Source: DATLED01 sp046597375 (GTDB taxonomy: Bacteria; Actinomycetota; Acidimicrobiia; Acidimicrobiales; CADCTF01). Taken from it: DNA of 6,548 nucleotides. This document shows positions 1 through 5,945 of this stretch, one piece after another. A program made the position numbers and the translations under genes. How positions within the stretch are numbered: the first letter of the stretch is position 1; each line of letters begins with the position of its first letter. The stretch covers positions 1-6,548 of the forward strand of contig JBKJKM010000294.1 in assembly GCA_046597375.1 (NCBI GenBank). Direction: 5' to 3'. Below the pieces are notes generated by a model. The model saw nothing but the letters and a program-made list of their open reading frames with translations, ran no database searches and was not told the DNA's origin.

Positions 1-1708
1 GGTCGAGGGGCCCGCCGTGATCGGCGACTACTGCAAGATCTCCGCCGGAGCCCACATCCGTGAATACACCGTGTTGGGGAGCAACGTCATGGTCGGGCCC
101 GACGCCTACCTCGAACGGTCGATCGTCCACGACAACGCCTATCTCGACGCCGGCGTTCGGCTCCGGGGTGCGGTCGTCGGCCGCTCCAGCGACCTGCGCA
201 AGGGCGCCCGCTGCGAGGAGGGTGTCGTCCTCGGCGATGAGTGCTTCGTCGGTGCCCACGCCGTGATCAACCAGTCCGTGAAGGTGTACCCGTTCAAGAC
301 GGTCGAGGCGAACGCCGTCATTAATTCCTCGATCGTGTGGGAGTCGCGCGGCGCTCGCCACCTGTTCAGCCAGATGGGAGTCAGGGGGCTGGCCAACGTC
401 GACATCAGCCCCGAGCTCGCCCTGCGAGTGGCCATGGCCTATGGCACCACCCTGACGAAGGGCTCGACGGTCACCACGTCGCGCGACTCGAGCCGAGCCG
501 CGCGGACGCTGAAGCGGGCCGTCATGGTCGGCCTCAACGCCGCGGGAATCAACGTCGACGACCTCGAGGTGGCCCCGGTTCCCGTCACCCGCTTCCAGGT
601 GCGAAGCCAGCGCAGCACGGGCGGGATCACGGTCCGACTCGATCCCGACGACCCGCAGTCGGTGCTCATCCGGTTCTTCGACCGCAACGGCATCGACATC
701 GACGAGGGCACACAGCGAAAGATCGAGCGCCTCTACTACCGCGAAGACTTCCGCCGCGCCTTCGCCGCCGACATCGGTGACCTCGGGTTCCCGCCACGAG
801 CTCTCGAGTTCTACACCGCCGCACTCATGGCGTCGGTCGACGGTGACGCCATCCGGGCGGCCAACTTCAAGGTCGTCCTCGACTACGCCTACGGGTCGAC
901 CAGCTTCGTCATGCCGAGCGTGCTGGCCAAGCTCGGCGCCGATGTCCTGGCCGTGAACCCCTACGCCGCTACCGCGGGAGCGGCGGCGTTCAAGGCGGCC
1001 GATCATGCCGGCAACCTGCGAAACGTCGTACGCAGTTCAGGGGCGCAGCTCGGCGCCGTCATCGACCCTGACGGCGAGCACATCACGCTGATCGACGACA
1101 ACGGCCACGTGCTCACCAATGACGAGACGCTCTTCGTCCTCATCCACCTGGTCTGCGCCACCGCGGACCACGATGTGCCACTGAAGATCGCTGTCCCGGT
1201 CGCCATCAGCCGCGTCATCGAGCGCTACGCCGAGGAGCACGGAGCCGAGGTCGTCTGGACCAAACTCTCGACGCCGCATCTGATGGAGGTGGCCGCGGGG
1301 GGCGGCATCACCTTCGCCGCCAGCCAGGAGGGCGGCTTCATTTTCCCTGCCTTCATCCCGGCCTACGACGCCACCGCCACCCTGGTGCACCTCCTGGCCC
1401 TGCTGGCCGAGACCGGCATCCGGTTGTCGAAGATCGTGGAGATGGCGCCCCGCTACCACGTCGCCCATGAGATGGTCCCCACACCGTGGGAGCAGAAGGG
1501 CCTCGTGATGCGCACGCTGGTCGAGACGTCGACCGAGGAGCTCGTGCTCGTGGACGGCGTCAAGATCCTTCGCGACGGGGGATGGGTTTTGGTGCTCCCC
1601 GACCCGGCCGACCCGGTGACCCATGTGTGGGCCGAGGGTGACTCCGACGCCGAGGCGCGGGCACTCGTCCAGGAGTATTGCCGTCGCATCCGACACCTGA
1701 TGCGCTGA
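1..1708 (+). CDS. Mannose-1-phosphate guanylyltransferase/phosphomannomutase-like protein, C-terminal part (5' truncated by window edge)
   Basis: The reading frame is open from the first base (codons start at base 2), and GTG 17 lies inside a hexapeptide-repeat region, so the true start and the expected N-terminal nucleotidyltransferase domain lie upstream of the window. Counting from the GTG at 17, residues 1 to about 110 form a left-handed beta-helix of hexapeptide repeats (for example VIGDYCKI, VVLGDECFVGAHAVI). Residues from about 118 to 563 resemble the four domains of the alpha-D-phosphohexomutase superfamily. The active residues are absent: the phosphoserine loop (usually TASHNP) reads VRLDPDDPQ at 206-214, the metal loop (usually DGDADR) reads DPDGEH at 350-355, and the phosphate-binding loop reads LPDPADP at 527-533. 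The sugar-binding region keeps a QEGGF motif at 437-441. Such proteins usually carry an active or predicted nucleotidyltransferase domain for sugar-nucleotide synthesis; here the mutase part is probably non-catalytic, perhaps structural or ligand-sensing. The fusion family is recognised with good confidence, the substrate is not known. Confidence 0.85.
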   Translation, partial: VEGPAVIGDYCKISAGAHIREYTVLGSNVMVGPDAYLERSIVHDNAYLDAGVRLRGAVVGRSSDLRKGARCEEGVVLGDECFVGAHAVINQSVKVYPFKTVEANAVINSSIVWESRGARHLFSQMGVRGLANVDISPELALRVAMAYGTTLTKGSTVTTSRDSSRAARTLKRAVMVGLNAAGINVDDLEVAPVPVTRFQVRSQRSTGGITVRLDPDDPQSVLIRFFDRNGIDIDEGTQRKIERLYYREDFRRAFAADIGDLGFPPRALEFYTAALMASVDGDAIRAANFKVVLDYAYGSTSFVMPSVLAKLGADVLAVNPYAATAGAAAFKAADHAGNLRNVVRSSGAQLGAVIDPDGEHITLIDDNGHVLTNDETLFVLIHLVCATADHDVPLKIAVPVAISRVIERYAEEHGAEVVWTKLSTPHLMEVAAGGGITFAASQEGGFIFPAFIPAYDATATLVHLLALLAETGIRLSKIVEMAPRYHVAHEMVPTPWEQKGLVMRTLVETSTEELVLVDGVKILRDGGWVLVLPDPADPVTHVWAEGDSDAEARALVQEYCRRIRHLMR

Positions 1709-1716
1709 CAACGCGC

Positions 1717-1744
1717 TTGCAACGCGGCAGGCTTCCGGCAGAAT
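1717..1744 (+). promoter_or_regulatory. Candidate promoter for a leaderless DUF881 transcript
   Basis: TTGCAA at 1717-1722 and CAGAAT at 1739-1744 are separated by 16 bases and each match the housekeeping -35 and -10 consensus at four of six positions. The GTG start at 1752 follows the -10 hexamer after seven bases, which would place the transcription start at or next to the first base of the start codon. No Shine-Dalgarno sequence is visible before this GTG, as expected of a leaderless gene. The lack of an initial T in the -10 box weakens the call. Confidence 0.4.
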
Positions 1745-1751
1745 CGGCACA

Positions 1752-2465
1752 GTGCCCGATCGCCACGCGCTCACGCTCGCCTCGGCCTTGGGGATCCTCG
1801 GCTTCCTCATCGTGACCTCCGTCCTCACCGGGCAGGCCGAACGTCAGGAGGCCGCGCCCCGCAAGGCCGAGCTGGCCGGGCTCATCAACGGTCGCCAGAC
1901 CGTGGTCGACGATCTCGACAACGCCGTCGAGGTCCTTCGGCGCGACGTCGCCGTCGCCCAAGAGGTCGCCAGTCGCGCCGACTCGCGCGACCGCCAAGCG
2001 GCGGCGGTACAGAGCCGGCTAGCCCAGCAGGCCGGGACGGTGGCCCTTCGCGGGCCCGGGCTCGAGATCGCACTGGCGCCGTCCGATCGTCCTGCACCGT
2101 CCGCCGAGGAAGCGGGGGCCTACCAGATCCACGACACCGACCTCCAGCTCGTGGTCAACGCGCTCTGGGCGGCCGGCGCCGAGGCGGTCAGCGTGAACAA
2201 GAGCCGCTTGGTTGCCACCACGCCGATCCGGGCGGCGGGCGGAACGATCATCGTGAACTTCCGGCCCCTGAGCCCGCCCTATGTCGTCTCTGCCATCGGC
2301 GCCGACCGAGCGCGGTTCGAAGCCAGTGAGATCGCCGGCCGGTTCAAGCGCTGGACGACCCTGTTCGGTCTCGGGTTCCGAGTGAGCTCCCGGGCCGAGG
2401 TCTCGGTGCCGGCGTACACCGGCCGCGTCGCCATCTCCGCCGCAACCCCGACCGCGAGCGCGTAG
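1752..2465 (+). CDS. DUF881 family membrane-anchored coiled-coil protein (first copy)
   Basis: This 237-residue protein has a short N-terminus, one hydrophobic segment at about residues 7-27, a charged, probably coiled-coil stretch at about 34-94, and then a globular DUF881 domain. The domain shows the family signature around LQLVVNALWAAGAEAVSVN (131-149), followed by a strand-rich end. This predicts a bitopic protein with most of its mass outside the cytoplasm. Its position directly before the DUF1290 gene and near a second DUF881 gene is the arrangement of Rv1823-Rv1824-Rv1825 in M. tuberculosis. The molecular function is not known; homologues lie in a conserved block with cell-division and metabolic regulators. 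GTG 1752 is chosen because it leaves a normal short cytoplasmic tail before the membrane segment and lies seven bases after a promoter-like sequence. The stop TAG is followed after four bases by the next start, indicating co-translation. Confidence 0.88.
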   Translation: MPDRHALTLASALGILGFLIVTSVLTGQAERQEAAPRKAELAGLINGRQTVVDDLDNAVEVLRRDVAVAQEVASRADSRDRQAAAVQSRLAQQAGTVALRGPGLEIALAPSDRPAPSAEEAGAYQIHDTDLQLVVNALWAAGAEAVSVNKSRLVATTPIRAAGGTIIVNFRPLSPPYVVSAIGADRARFEASEIAGRFKRWTTLFGLGFRVSSRAEVSVPAYTGRVAISAATPTASA

Positions 2466-2469
2466 CGCC

Positions 2470-2796
2470 GTGTTCGCCGTCATCGGACTGATCATCGGGG
2501 CCGTGATCGCGCTGTTGTTGCGACCCACCGTGCCGGCCGACATGACCCGCTACGTCGCCATGGGTGTCGTCGCCGCCGTCGATGCATCGTTCGGTGGTGT
2601 TCGGGCGTACGTCGAGCGCACCTTCAACGACCGAGTCTTCATGCTGGCGTTCGTCTCCAATGCCGCCGTCGCCGCTGGTCTCGTCTGGCTCGGTGATCAG
2701 CTCGCCGTCGACCTCACCACGGCCGTCGTCGTCGTCTTCGGAATTCGCATCTTTCAGAACCTCGCCGCCCTCCGGCGCCGACTCTTCGGCGGATGA
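2470..2796 (+). CDS. sbp: DUF1290 small basic protein, integral membrane
   Basis: A 108-residue, strongly hydrophobic protein with about three to four membrane segments (around 2-17, 27-43, 57-75 and 82-97) and a basic C-terminal tail (RRRLFGG). The family signature is clear: VPADMTRYVAMGVVAAVDAS with FGGVRAYVE at 41-49, NDRVF at 53-57, LGDQLAVDL near 74-82, and VVVFGIRIFQNLA at 87-99. The length is typical of the family, known as the small basic protein Sbp in Bacillus, where it is encoded near the divisome genes, and as Rv1824 in M. tuberculosis. Its biochemical role is unknown. It starts with GTG four bases after the stop of the first DUF881 gene and is probably translated in coupling with it. 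Being flanked by two single-pass DUF881 proteins suggests a membrane complex, which is an inference from conserved neighbourhood only. Confidence 0.9.
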   Translation: MFAVIGLIIGAVIALLLRPTVPADMTRYVAMGVVAAVDASFGGVRAYVERTFNDRVFMLAFVSNAAVAAGLVWLGDQLAVDLTTAVVVVFGIRIFQNLAALRRRLFGG

Positions 2797-2807
2797 CCTA
2801 CTTTCGC

Positions 2808-2887
2808 CCTCGTTCTGCGGCGACGCCCTCCGGGCCGAGGCCTTGTCACTCGGGTGGCAGCTGCTCGCTGGCGCTCCCGACGCCGCC
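2808..2887. repeat. Dispersed 80-bp repeat, copy 1
   Basis: This sequence matches 6465-6544 without gaps at 68 of 80 positions, with weaker similarity extending nine bases further upstream to 2799. It fills most of the 111-base gap between the DUF1290 stop (2796) and the second DUF881 start (2908). It contains a small perfect hairpin, GCCC-TCC-GGGC at 2825-2835; the second copy has GGCC-TCC-GGCC at the matching place, a compensatory change. A further GGCG/CGCC stem near the 3' end (2870-2884) is conserved in both copies. No T-run follows, so it is not an ordinary terminator. It has no stop codon in any forward frame, which is unsurprising at this GC content. Confidence 0.8.
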
Positions 2888-2907
2888 CTCATGAACCGCT
2901 TCGTTGG

Positions 2908-3645
2908 ATGACCGCACCCGTGACGGCGCCACCGGGCGCCTTGAACCGATTGCGTCGCGGACTGGGCGCACCGGTCCTGCTGGGCGTGGCCGCCGCCGTC
3001 ATCGGGTTCCTCCTCGTCGGGCAACTGCAGGGCCCTCGCCGGGAGAGCCCACCCCTCGAAGCGGAGTCCGAGGGCGACCTGGCCCGCATCCTTTCCGACC
3101 TCAACGCCGAGGGCGACGCCCTCCAGAACGAGATCGCGGAGCTCAAGGTGCAGCTCGGTGACCTGCGCCGGTTCTCCCTTGACGAGACGGCGGCGGCGGC
3201 GGCGGCCGAGGAGCAGCTGCGCAACCTGCAGGTGCTGGCCGGTACGACGCCGGTCACGGGCTCCGGCGTGGTGGTCACCGTCTCCGACCCGAACTCGCTG
3301 TTGACCTACGACACGATGATCGACATCGTTCAAGAGCTACGCGACGCCGGCGCCGAGGCCATCGCCATCAACGACCGCCGGATCGGCGTCGCCACCTCCT
3401 TCGCCGAGCGGAACGGACAGATCAGCGTCGACGGACAACTGCTCACCGCCCCCTTCCGGGTGACGGCCATCGGCCAGCCGGCGACGCTCGAGGGCGGACT
3501 CAAGATTCCGGGCGGTGCGGTGGACGCGGTCTCCTCCGTGAAGGGGGTGCGGGTGCAAGTCGACAAACAGGCGAAAGTCGACCTCCCGGCGCTGGCGGAG
3601 CCGCCGTCCTTCGACCTGGCCGAGCCGGTCGCACCTCGGAACTAA
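2908..3645 (+). CDS. DUF881 family membrane-anchored coiled-coil protein (second copy)
   Basis: The 245-residue product has a short basic N-terminus (NRLRRGLG, 13-20), one membrane segment at about 20-40, a long charged coiled-coil-like region at about 52-108, and a DUF881 domain with the signature DIVQELRDAGAEAIAINDRRI near the middle. It corresponds in order to Rv1825 of M. tuberculosis and is paralogous in architecture to the gene at 1752, though the two are clearly diverged. The function is unknown. ATG 2908 is preferred over upstream in-frame GTG 2854 because the latter would translate part of the dispersed repeat and place about 18 unconserved, arginine-rich residues before the family-like N-terminus. 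The ATG overlaps a TGA in another frame (ATGA at 2908-2911), ending a six-codon ATG mini-frame that begins at 2891. A run of six alanines lies in the coiled-coil part. Confidence 0.87.
   Translation: MTAPVTAPPGALNRLRRGLGAPVLLGVAAAVIGFLLVGQLQGPRRESPPLEAESEGDLARILSDLNAEGDALQNEIAELKVQLGDLRRFSLDETAAAAAAEEQLRNLQVLAGTTPVTGSGVVVTVSDPNSLLTYDTMIDIVQELRDAGAEAIAINDRRIGVATSFAERNGQISVDGQLLTAPFRVTAIGQPATLEGGLKIPGGAVDAVSSVKGVRVQVDKQAKVDLPALAEPPSFDLAEPVAPRN
3188..3205 (+). repeat. Six CGG triplets inside the second DUF881 gene
   Basis: A perfect run of six CGG units encodes most of a six-alanine stretch (TAAAAAAEE) in the predicted coiled coil. A tract of this kind can change length by slippage in whole codons and would alter the coiled-coil length without breaking the frame. 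It could also be simple compositional drift in a GC-rich gene. Confidence 0.6.
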
Positions 3646-3649
3646 GTTC
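3639..3649. promoter_or_regulatory. Perfect 11-bp palindrome upstream of gcvH
   Basis: GAACT-A-AGTTC spans the TAA stop of the second DUF881 gene and ends eight bases before the gcvH ATG at 3658. It also contains TAAGTT (3643-3648), which fits a TANNNT -10 box nine bases before the ATG. It could be an operator-like site at a start-proximal promoter, but no convincing -35 box is seen and a palindrome of this size can arise by chance. Confidence 0.25.
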
Positions 3650-3657
3650 TCCGGATC

Positions 3658-4035
3658 ATGAACGTGCCCGAGGACCTCCGTTACACGTCCGACCACGAGT
3701 GGGTCCGTCTCGAGGACGCCAGGGTGCGGATCGGCATCACCGACTACGCCCAGGACGCCCTCGGCGACGTGGTCTTCGTCCAGTTACCCGAGCCCGGCTC
3801 CAAGGTCGAGGCCGGTGGATCATTCAGCGAGGTCGAGTCGACCAAGTCGGTGTCCGACATCTACGCACCCGTTGCCGGCACGGTCGTGGAGGTCAACGCC
3901 GAGCTGGCCGACGCGCCGCAGCGCCTCAACGAGGATCCCTACGGCGAAGGCTGGATCTGCGTCATCGAGCCCAGCGACCCGGCCGCCATCGAAGCCCTGC
4001 TGGATGCGGCGGCCTATACCGCACTGATCGGCTGA
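3658..4035 (+). CDS. gcvH: Glycine cleavage system H protein (lipoyl carrier)
   Basis: GcvH carries the aminomethyl intermediate of glycine decarboxylation on a lipoyl arm between the P, T and L proteins in the cytoplasm. The 125-residue length is standard. The N-terminus shows the family motif DLRYTSDHEWVRLE, followed by GITDYAQDALGDVVFVQLPEPG. The lipoylated lysine is K63 in ESTKSVSD, within the usual hammerhead fold, and the C-terminal part (LNEDPYGEGWICVI) also fits. The ATG at 3658 lies 12 bases after the upstream stop. No gcvP or gcvT is in the window; the gene stands alone between DUF881 and FHA genes, as Rv1826 does in mycobacteria. This fixed linkage to a GarA-like gene suggests the carrier is regulated together with amino-acid and 2-oxoglutarate metabolism rather than with its enzymatic partners, an inference from context. 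Confidence 0.95.
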   Translation: MNVPEDLRYTSDHEWVRLEDARVRIGITDYAQDALGDVVFVQLPEPGSKVEAGGSFSEVESTKSVSDIYAPVAGTVVEVNAELADAPQRLNEDPYGEGWICVIEPSDPAAIEALLDAAAYTALIG

Positions 4036-4045
4036 GGCCCAACCG

Positions 4046-4076
4046 TTGACTCGAGGTTGAGGCTCGCGTGTACCGT
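4046..4076 (+). promoter_or_regulatory. Candidate promoter for a leaderless FHA-protein transcript
   Basis: TTGACT at 4046-4051 matches the -35 consensus at five of six positions, and TACCGT at 4071-4076 fits the actinobacterial TANNNT -10 pattern. The spacer is 19 bases, slightly long. The GTG at 4084 follows after seven bases, which would put the transcription start at or beside the start codon. The 48-base gap between gcvH and this gene holds nothing else that I can see. Confidence 0.55.
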
Positions 4077-4083
4077 GCTTGGC

Positions 4084-4581
4084 GTGGCTGACGCCTTCTG
4101 CAACAACTGCGGACACCGGAACACCACCGGGTCCAACTTTTGCTCGTCCTGCGGGCATGGGCTCGAACATCCGGCCGACGAGCCGACGACCATCACCTTC
4201 CAGTCGATCGATTCCGGCGACCTCGCCGAAGACCAGGTCGTCACGGTCCCCGACCTGCCCGACGGTGGCGGCATCCTCTGGGTCAAGCGGGGCCCGAACG
4301 CCGGATCGAAGTACGCCCTCGACAAGAGCACCGTGCAGGCCGGGCGCCACCCGGATTCCGACATCTTCCTCGACGACATCACCGTCTCGCGGCGCCACGC
4401 CGAGTTCAGTCGAACCGACGACGGCTATGTCGTGCGGGACGTCGGCTCGCTCAATGGCACCTATCTCAACCGCGACCGGATCGAGGAGTCGCCCCTCGAG
4501 AATGGTGACGAGGTGCAGATAGGGAAGTTCAAGTTGGTTTTCCTCTCGTCCTCGAACGAGCTCGGCCAGCCGTCGCCCTGA
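4084..4581 (+). CDS. garA: Zinc-ribbon FHA-domain protein, GarA/OdhI-like
   Basis: GarA/OdhI proteins are small phosphoprotein switches that bind 2-oxoglutarate dehydrogenase and glutamate dehydrogenase until phosphorylated by Ser/Thr kinases. Counted from GTG 4084 the protein has 165 residues. An N-terminal zinc ribbon is made by C6-x2-C9 and C20-x2-C23, each pair followed by GH. Next comes an acidic linker with EPTTITF (33-39), resembling the ETT-x-x-F phosphorylation motif of GarA, so T35 or T36 are candidate phosphosites. The FHA domain covers about 64-158 with the phosphothreonine-binding residues GRH (87-89), SRRH (102-105) and SLNGT (122-126). Position after gcvH and before the MerR gene is that of garA (Rv1827). 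The zinc ribbon is not part of mycobacterial GarA. An in-frame TTG at 4057 would start inside the likely promoter and is rejected. The domain call is firm; the GarA function is inferred. Confidence 0.87.
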   Translation: MADAFCNNCGHRNTTGSNFCSSCGHGLEHPADEPTTITFQSIDSGDLAEDQVVTVPDLPDGGGILWVKRGPNAGSKYALDKSTVQAGRHPDSDIFLDDITVSRRHAEFSRTDDGYVVRDVGSLNGTYLNRDRIEESPLENGDEVQIGKFKLVFLSSSNELGQPSP

Positions 4582-4583
4582 AC

Positions 4584-5378
4584 GTGCCCGATCGTGCCTA
4601 CCTCTCGATCGGCGAGGTGCTCGCCCTCCTGCGGCCCGAGTTCCCCGACCTGACCATCTCCAAGATCCGCTTCCTCGAAAGCCAAGGGCTCCTCGATCCG
4701 GAGCGGACCCCGTCGGGGTATCGGAAGTTCTACGACCCCGACGTCGAACGCCTCCGCTGGATCCTGCGGCAACAGCGCGAGCAGTACCTCCCCCTCAAGG
4801 TCATCAAGGGCCGGCTGGGTGTCGACGACGCGGAGAACGGCAACGAGGGAGATGAGGCGGCGCCGGCGGTAGCTCCCGTGGCGACGGAGGCTTGGTCGTC
4901 TTCGGGCACCGCACCCCAGATGATGGCGTCGCGCCCAGCTCCGCCCGTGCCATCGCCGGTGGCCGACCTCGTGAACCCGCTGCAGGTCGTGCACACGGGA
5001 GTCAGCATGAACGTCGAGGAGCTGTCGGCGGCGTGCGGACTGAGCGTCGTCGAGATCGGCGAACTCCAGCGCTACGGACTCCTCAAGGGACGCCCGGTCG
5101 GCGGCACCGTGTACTTCGACGAGGAAGCGCTGATCGTGGCCAACCTCGCCGCCGGCTTCATGCGCTTCGGTGTCGAGCCACGCCACCTCCGTATGTACAA
5201 GACGGCCGCCGAGCGCGAAGCCGGGTTCTTCGAACAGCTGGTGATGCCGATGCTGAAGCAACGCAACCCCAGAGCCCGACGTCAGGCCATCGACACCCTC
5301 GTCGAGCTGAGCAAACTGGGACAGGGCCTCCGGGCGGCGATGCTGCGGGTGGCCCTCAAGGACCACACCGGCAGTTGA
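4584..5378 (+). CDS. ftsR: MerR-family transcriptional regulator, FtsR-like
   Basis: A 264-residue regulator. Residues 6-78 form a MerR-type winged helix-turn-helix: LSIGEVLALL, then ISKIRFLESQGLL and the wing signature RTPSGYRKFYDPDVERLRWI. A low-complexity acidic and Pro/Ala-rich linker (about 82-135) leads to a second helix-turn-helix-like region (about 141-205, MNVEELSAACGLS and ELQRYGLL) and a helical C-terminal part. This two-part layout and the gene order fit Rv1828/FtsR, which in corynebacteria controls ftsZ expression and which lacks a cysteine metal-sensing site. No effector-binding cysteines typical of metal-sensing MerR proteins are visible here. The GTG start lies two bases after the stop of the FHA gene, so the two are probably co-transcribed and translationally coupled; co-expression of a metabolic switch and a division regulator would be notable. 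Family assignment is strong, the target genes are inferred. Confidence 0.9.
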   Translation: MPDRAYLSIGEVLALLRPEFPDLTISKIRFLESQGLLDPERTPSGYRKFYDPDVERLRWILRQQREQYLPLKVIKGRLGVDDAENGNEGDEAAPAVAPVATEAWSSSGTAPQMMASRPAPPVPSPVADLVNPLQVVHTGVSMNVEELSAACGLSVVEIGELQRYGLLKGRPVGGTVYFDEEALIVANLAAGFMRFGVEPRHLRMYKTAAEREAGFFEQLVMPMLKQRNPRARRQAIDTLVELSKLGQGLRAAMLRVALKDHTGS

Positions 5379-5935
5379 AGGCCGCGGCTCGGGTCCTGCT
5401 CGACCGTGACGAAGTCCAGGCCGGCGTCGCTCGCGTCGCCGGCGAGATCTCCGAGCGCTACACCGACGGCGTGGTGCTAGTGGCCGTCCTGAAGGGTTCG
5501 GTGCCGTTCCTCGCCGACCTTTGCCGCAAGCTCACGATCAACCCACACGTCGCCTTCCTGGCCGTGTCGGCCTACACGCCAAACAGCGGCCGGGTGCGCA
5601 TCGTCCTCGACCTCGACCTCGACGTCTCCGGTCGGGACGTGGTCATCGTCGAGGACATCGTCGACACCGGGCTGACCCTCACCTACCTGCGTCGCGAGTT
5701 GACCCAGCGGGGTCCGCGCTCGCTCGCCTGTTGCACGTTGCTCGACAAGCGGGTGCGGCGGATCGTCCCGACGCCGATCGAGCACGTGGCCTTCGTGATC
5801 CCCGACGAGTTCGTCCTGGGCTATGGACTCGACTACGCGGGTCGCTACCGCAACCTCGACCATGTCGTGGCCGGCGATCTTGCCGCCCTGCGGGCCGACC
5901 CGAGCGCCCATGTGGAACAGCTGTATCGGGGGTAG
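5375..5935 (+). CDS. hpt: Hypoxanthine/guanine phosphoribosyltransferase-like enzyme
   Basis: This 186-residue protein should transfer phosphoribose from PRPP to hypoxanthine or guanine in purine salvage. Motifs in order: the pyrophosphate loop LKGS (39-42), the flexible catalytic loop around VSAYTPNSGRV (64-74), the acidic strand LDLDLDVSGRD, the PRPP motif VVIVEDIVDTGLTL (89-102) with E93 and D94, the purine-contact lysine in LLDK (122-125), and the C-terminal IPDEFVLGYGLDYAGRYRN (142-160). The loop is odd: it has Ala-Tyr where Ser-Tyr is usual and is about three residues shorter than in typical bacterial enzymes. TTG 5375 is chosen because it gives the normal N-terminus (VLLDRDEV) and overlaps the MerR stop as TTGA; the frame stays open far upstream, but that part is only a shadow of the MerR gene. 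This gene is absent from the matching mycobacterial block. Other 6-oxopurine specificity is possible. Confidence 0.9.
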   Translation: MKAAARVLLDRDEVQAGVARVAGEISERYTDGVVLVAVLKGSVPFLADLCRKLTINPHVAFLAVSAYTPNSGRVRIVLDLDLDVSGRDVVIVEDIVDTGLTLTYLRRELTQRGPRSLACCTLLDKRVRRIVPTPIEHVAFVIPDEFVLGYGLDYAGRYRNLDHVVAGDLAALRADPSAHVEQLYRG

Positions 5936-5938
5936 CGT
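5933..5938 (+). promoter_or_regulatory. Possible -10 box before the DUF151 gene
   Basis: TAGCGT fits the TANNNT pattern and ends seven bases before GTG 5946, the same spacing as at the two other promoter candidates in this window. It overlaps the stop codon of the phosphoribosyltransferase gene. No convincing -35 box precedes it, so it may be coincidental, and read-through from upstream with coupling is equally possible. Confidence 0.25.
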
Positions 5939-5945
5939 GGGAAGC

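Noticed and set aside
1037..1828. Minus-strand frame of 263 codons opposite the mannose-related gene, and a similar one at 4461-5366
   Set aside because: Their compositions are those of antisense shadows; they carry no recognisable motif and lie opposite well-supported genes.
2564..2911. A + strand frame running from within DUF1290 through repeat copy 1 to the DUF881 start
   Set aside because: Within DUF1290 it is serine/proline-rich shadow sequence. The repeat part stays open in both copies, but substitutions do not favour third codon positions, so I do not call a gene.
3188..3205. The CGG tract as a phase-variation switch
   Set aside because: Changes in a triplet tract would not shift the frame; it could only alter the alanine count, so on/off switching is not expected.
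2344..3333. Long minus-strand frame (329 codons) across the DUF881/DUF1290 region
   Set aside because: It is low-complexity, rich in Arg, Asp, Gly and His, and opposes three recognisable proteins. Such open antisense frames are typical at high GC.
3639..3649. LexA (SOS) box before gcvH
   Set aside because: The actinobacterial LexA site needs GAAC and GTTC separated by four bases; here the separation is three, and gcvH is not an expected SOS gene.
4057..4083. TTG 4057 as the start of the FHA gene
   Set aside because: It would add nine residues encoded by the likely -10 region, and GTG 4084 gives the usual short lead into the zinc ribbon with correct promoter spacing.
4892..5935. A single 347-codon + strand frame covering the end of the MerR gene and the phosphoribosyltransferase
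   Set aside because: The part before 5375 is arginine- and proline-rich, out-of-frame translation of the MerR gene, while the part after TTG 5375 is a complete phosphoribosyltransferase with a normal N-terminus. It is not a fusion.
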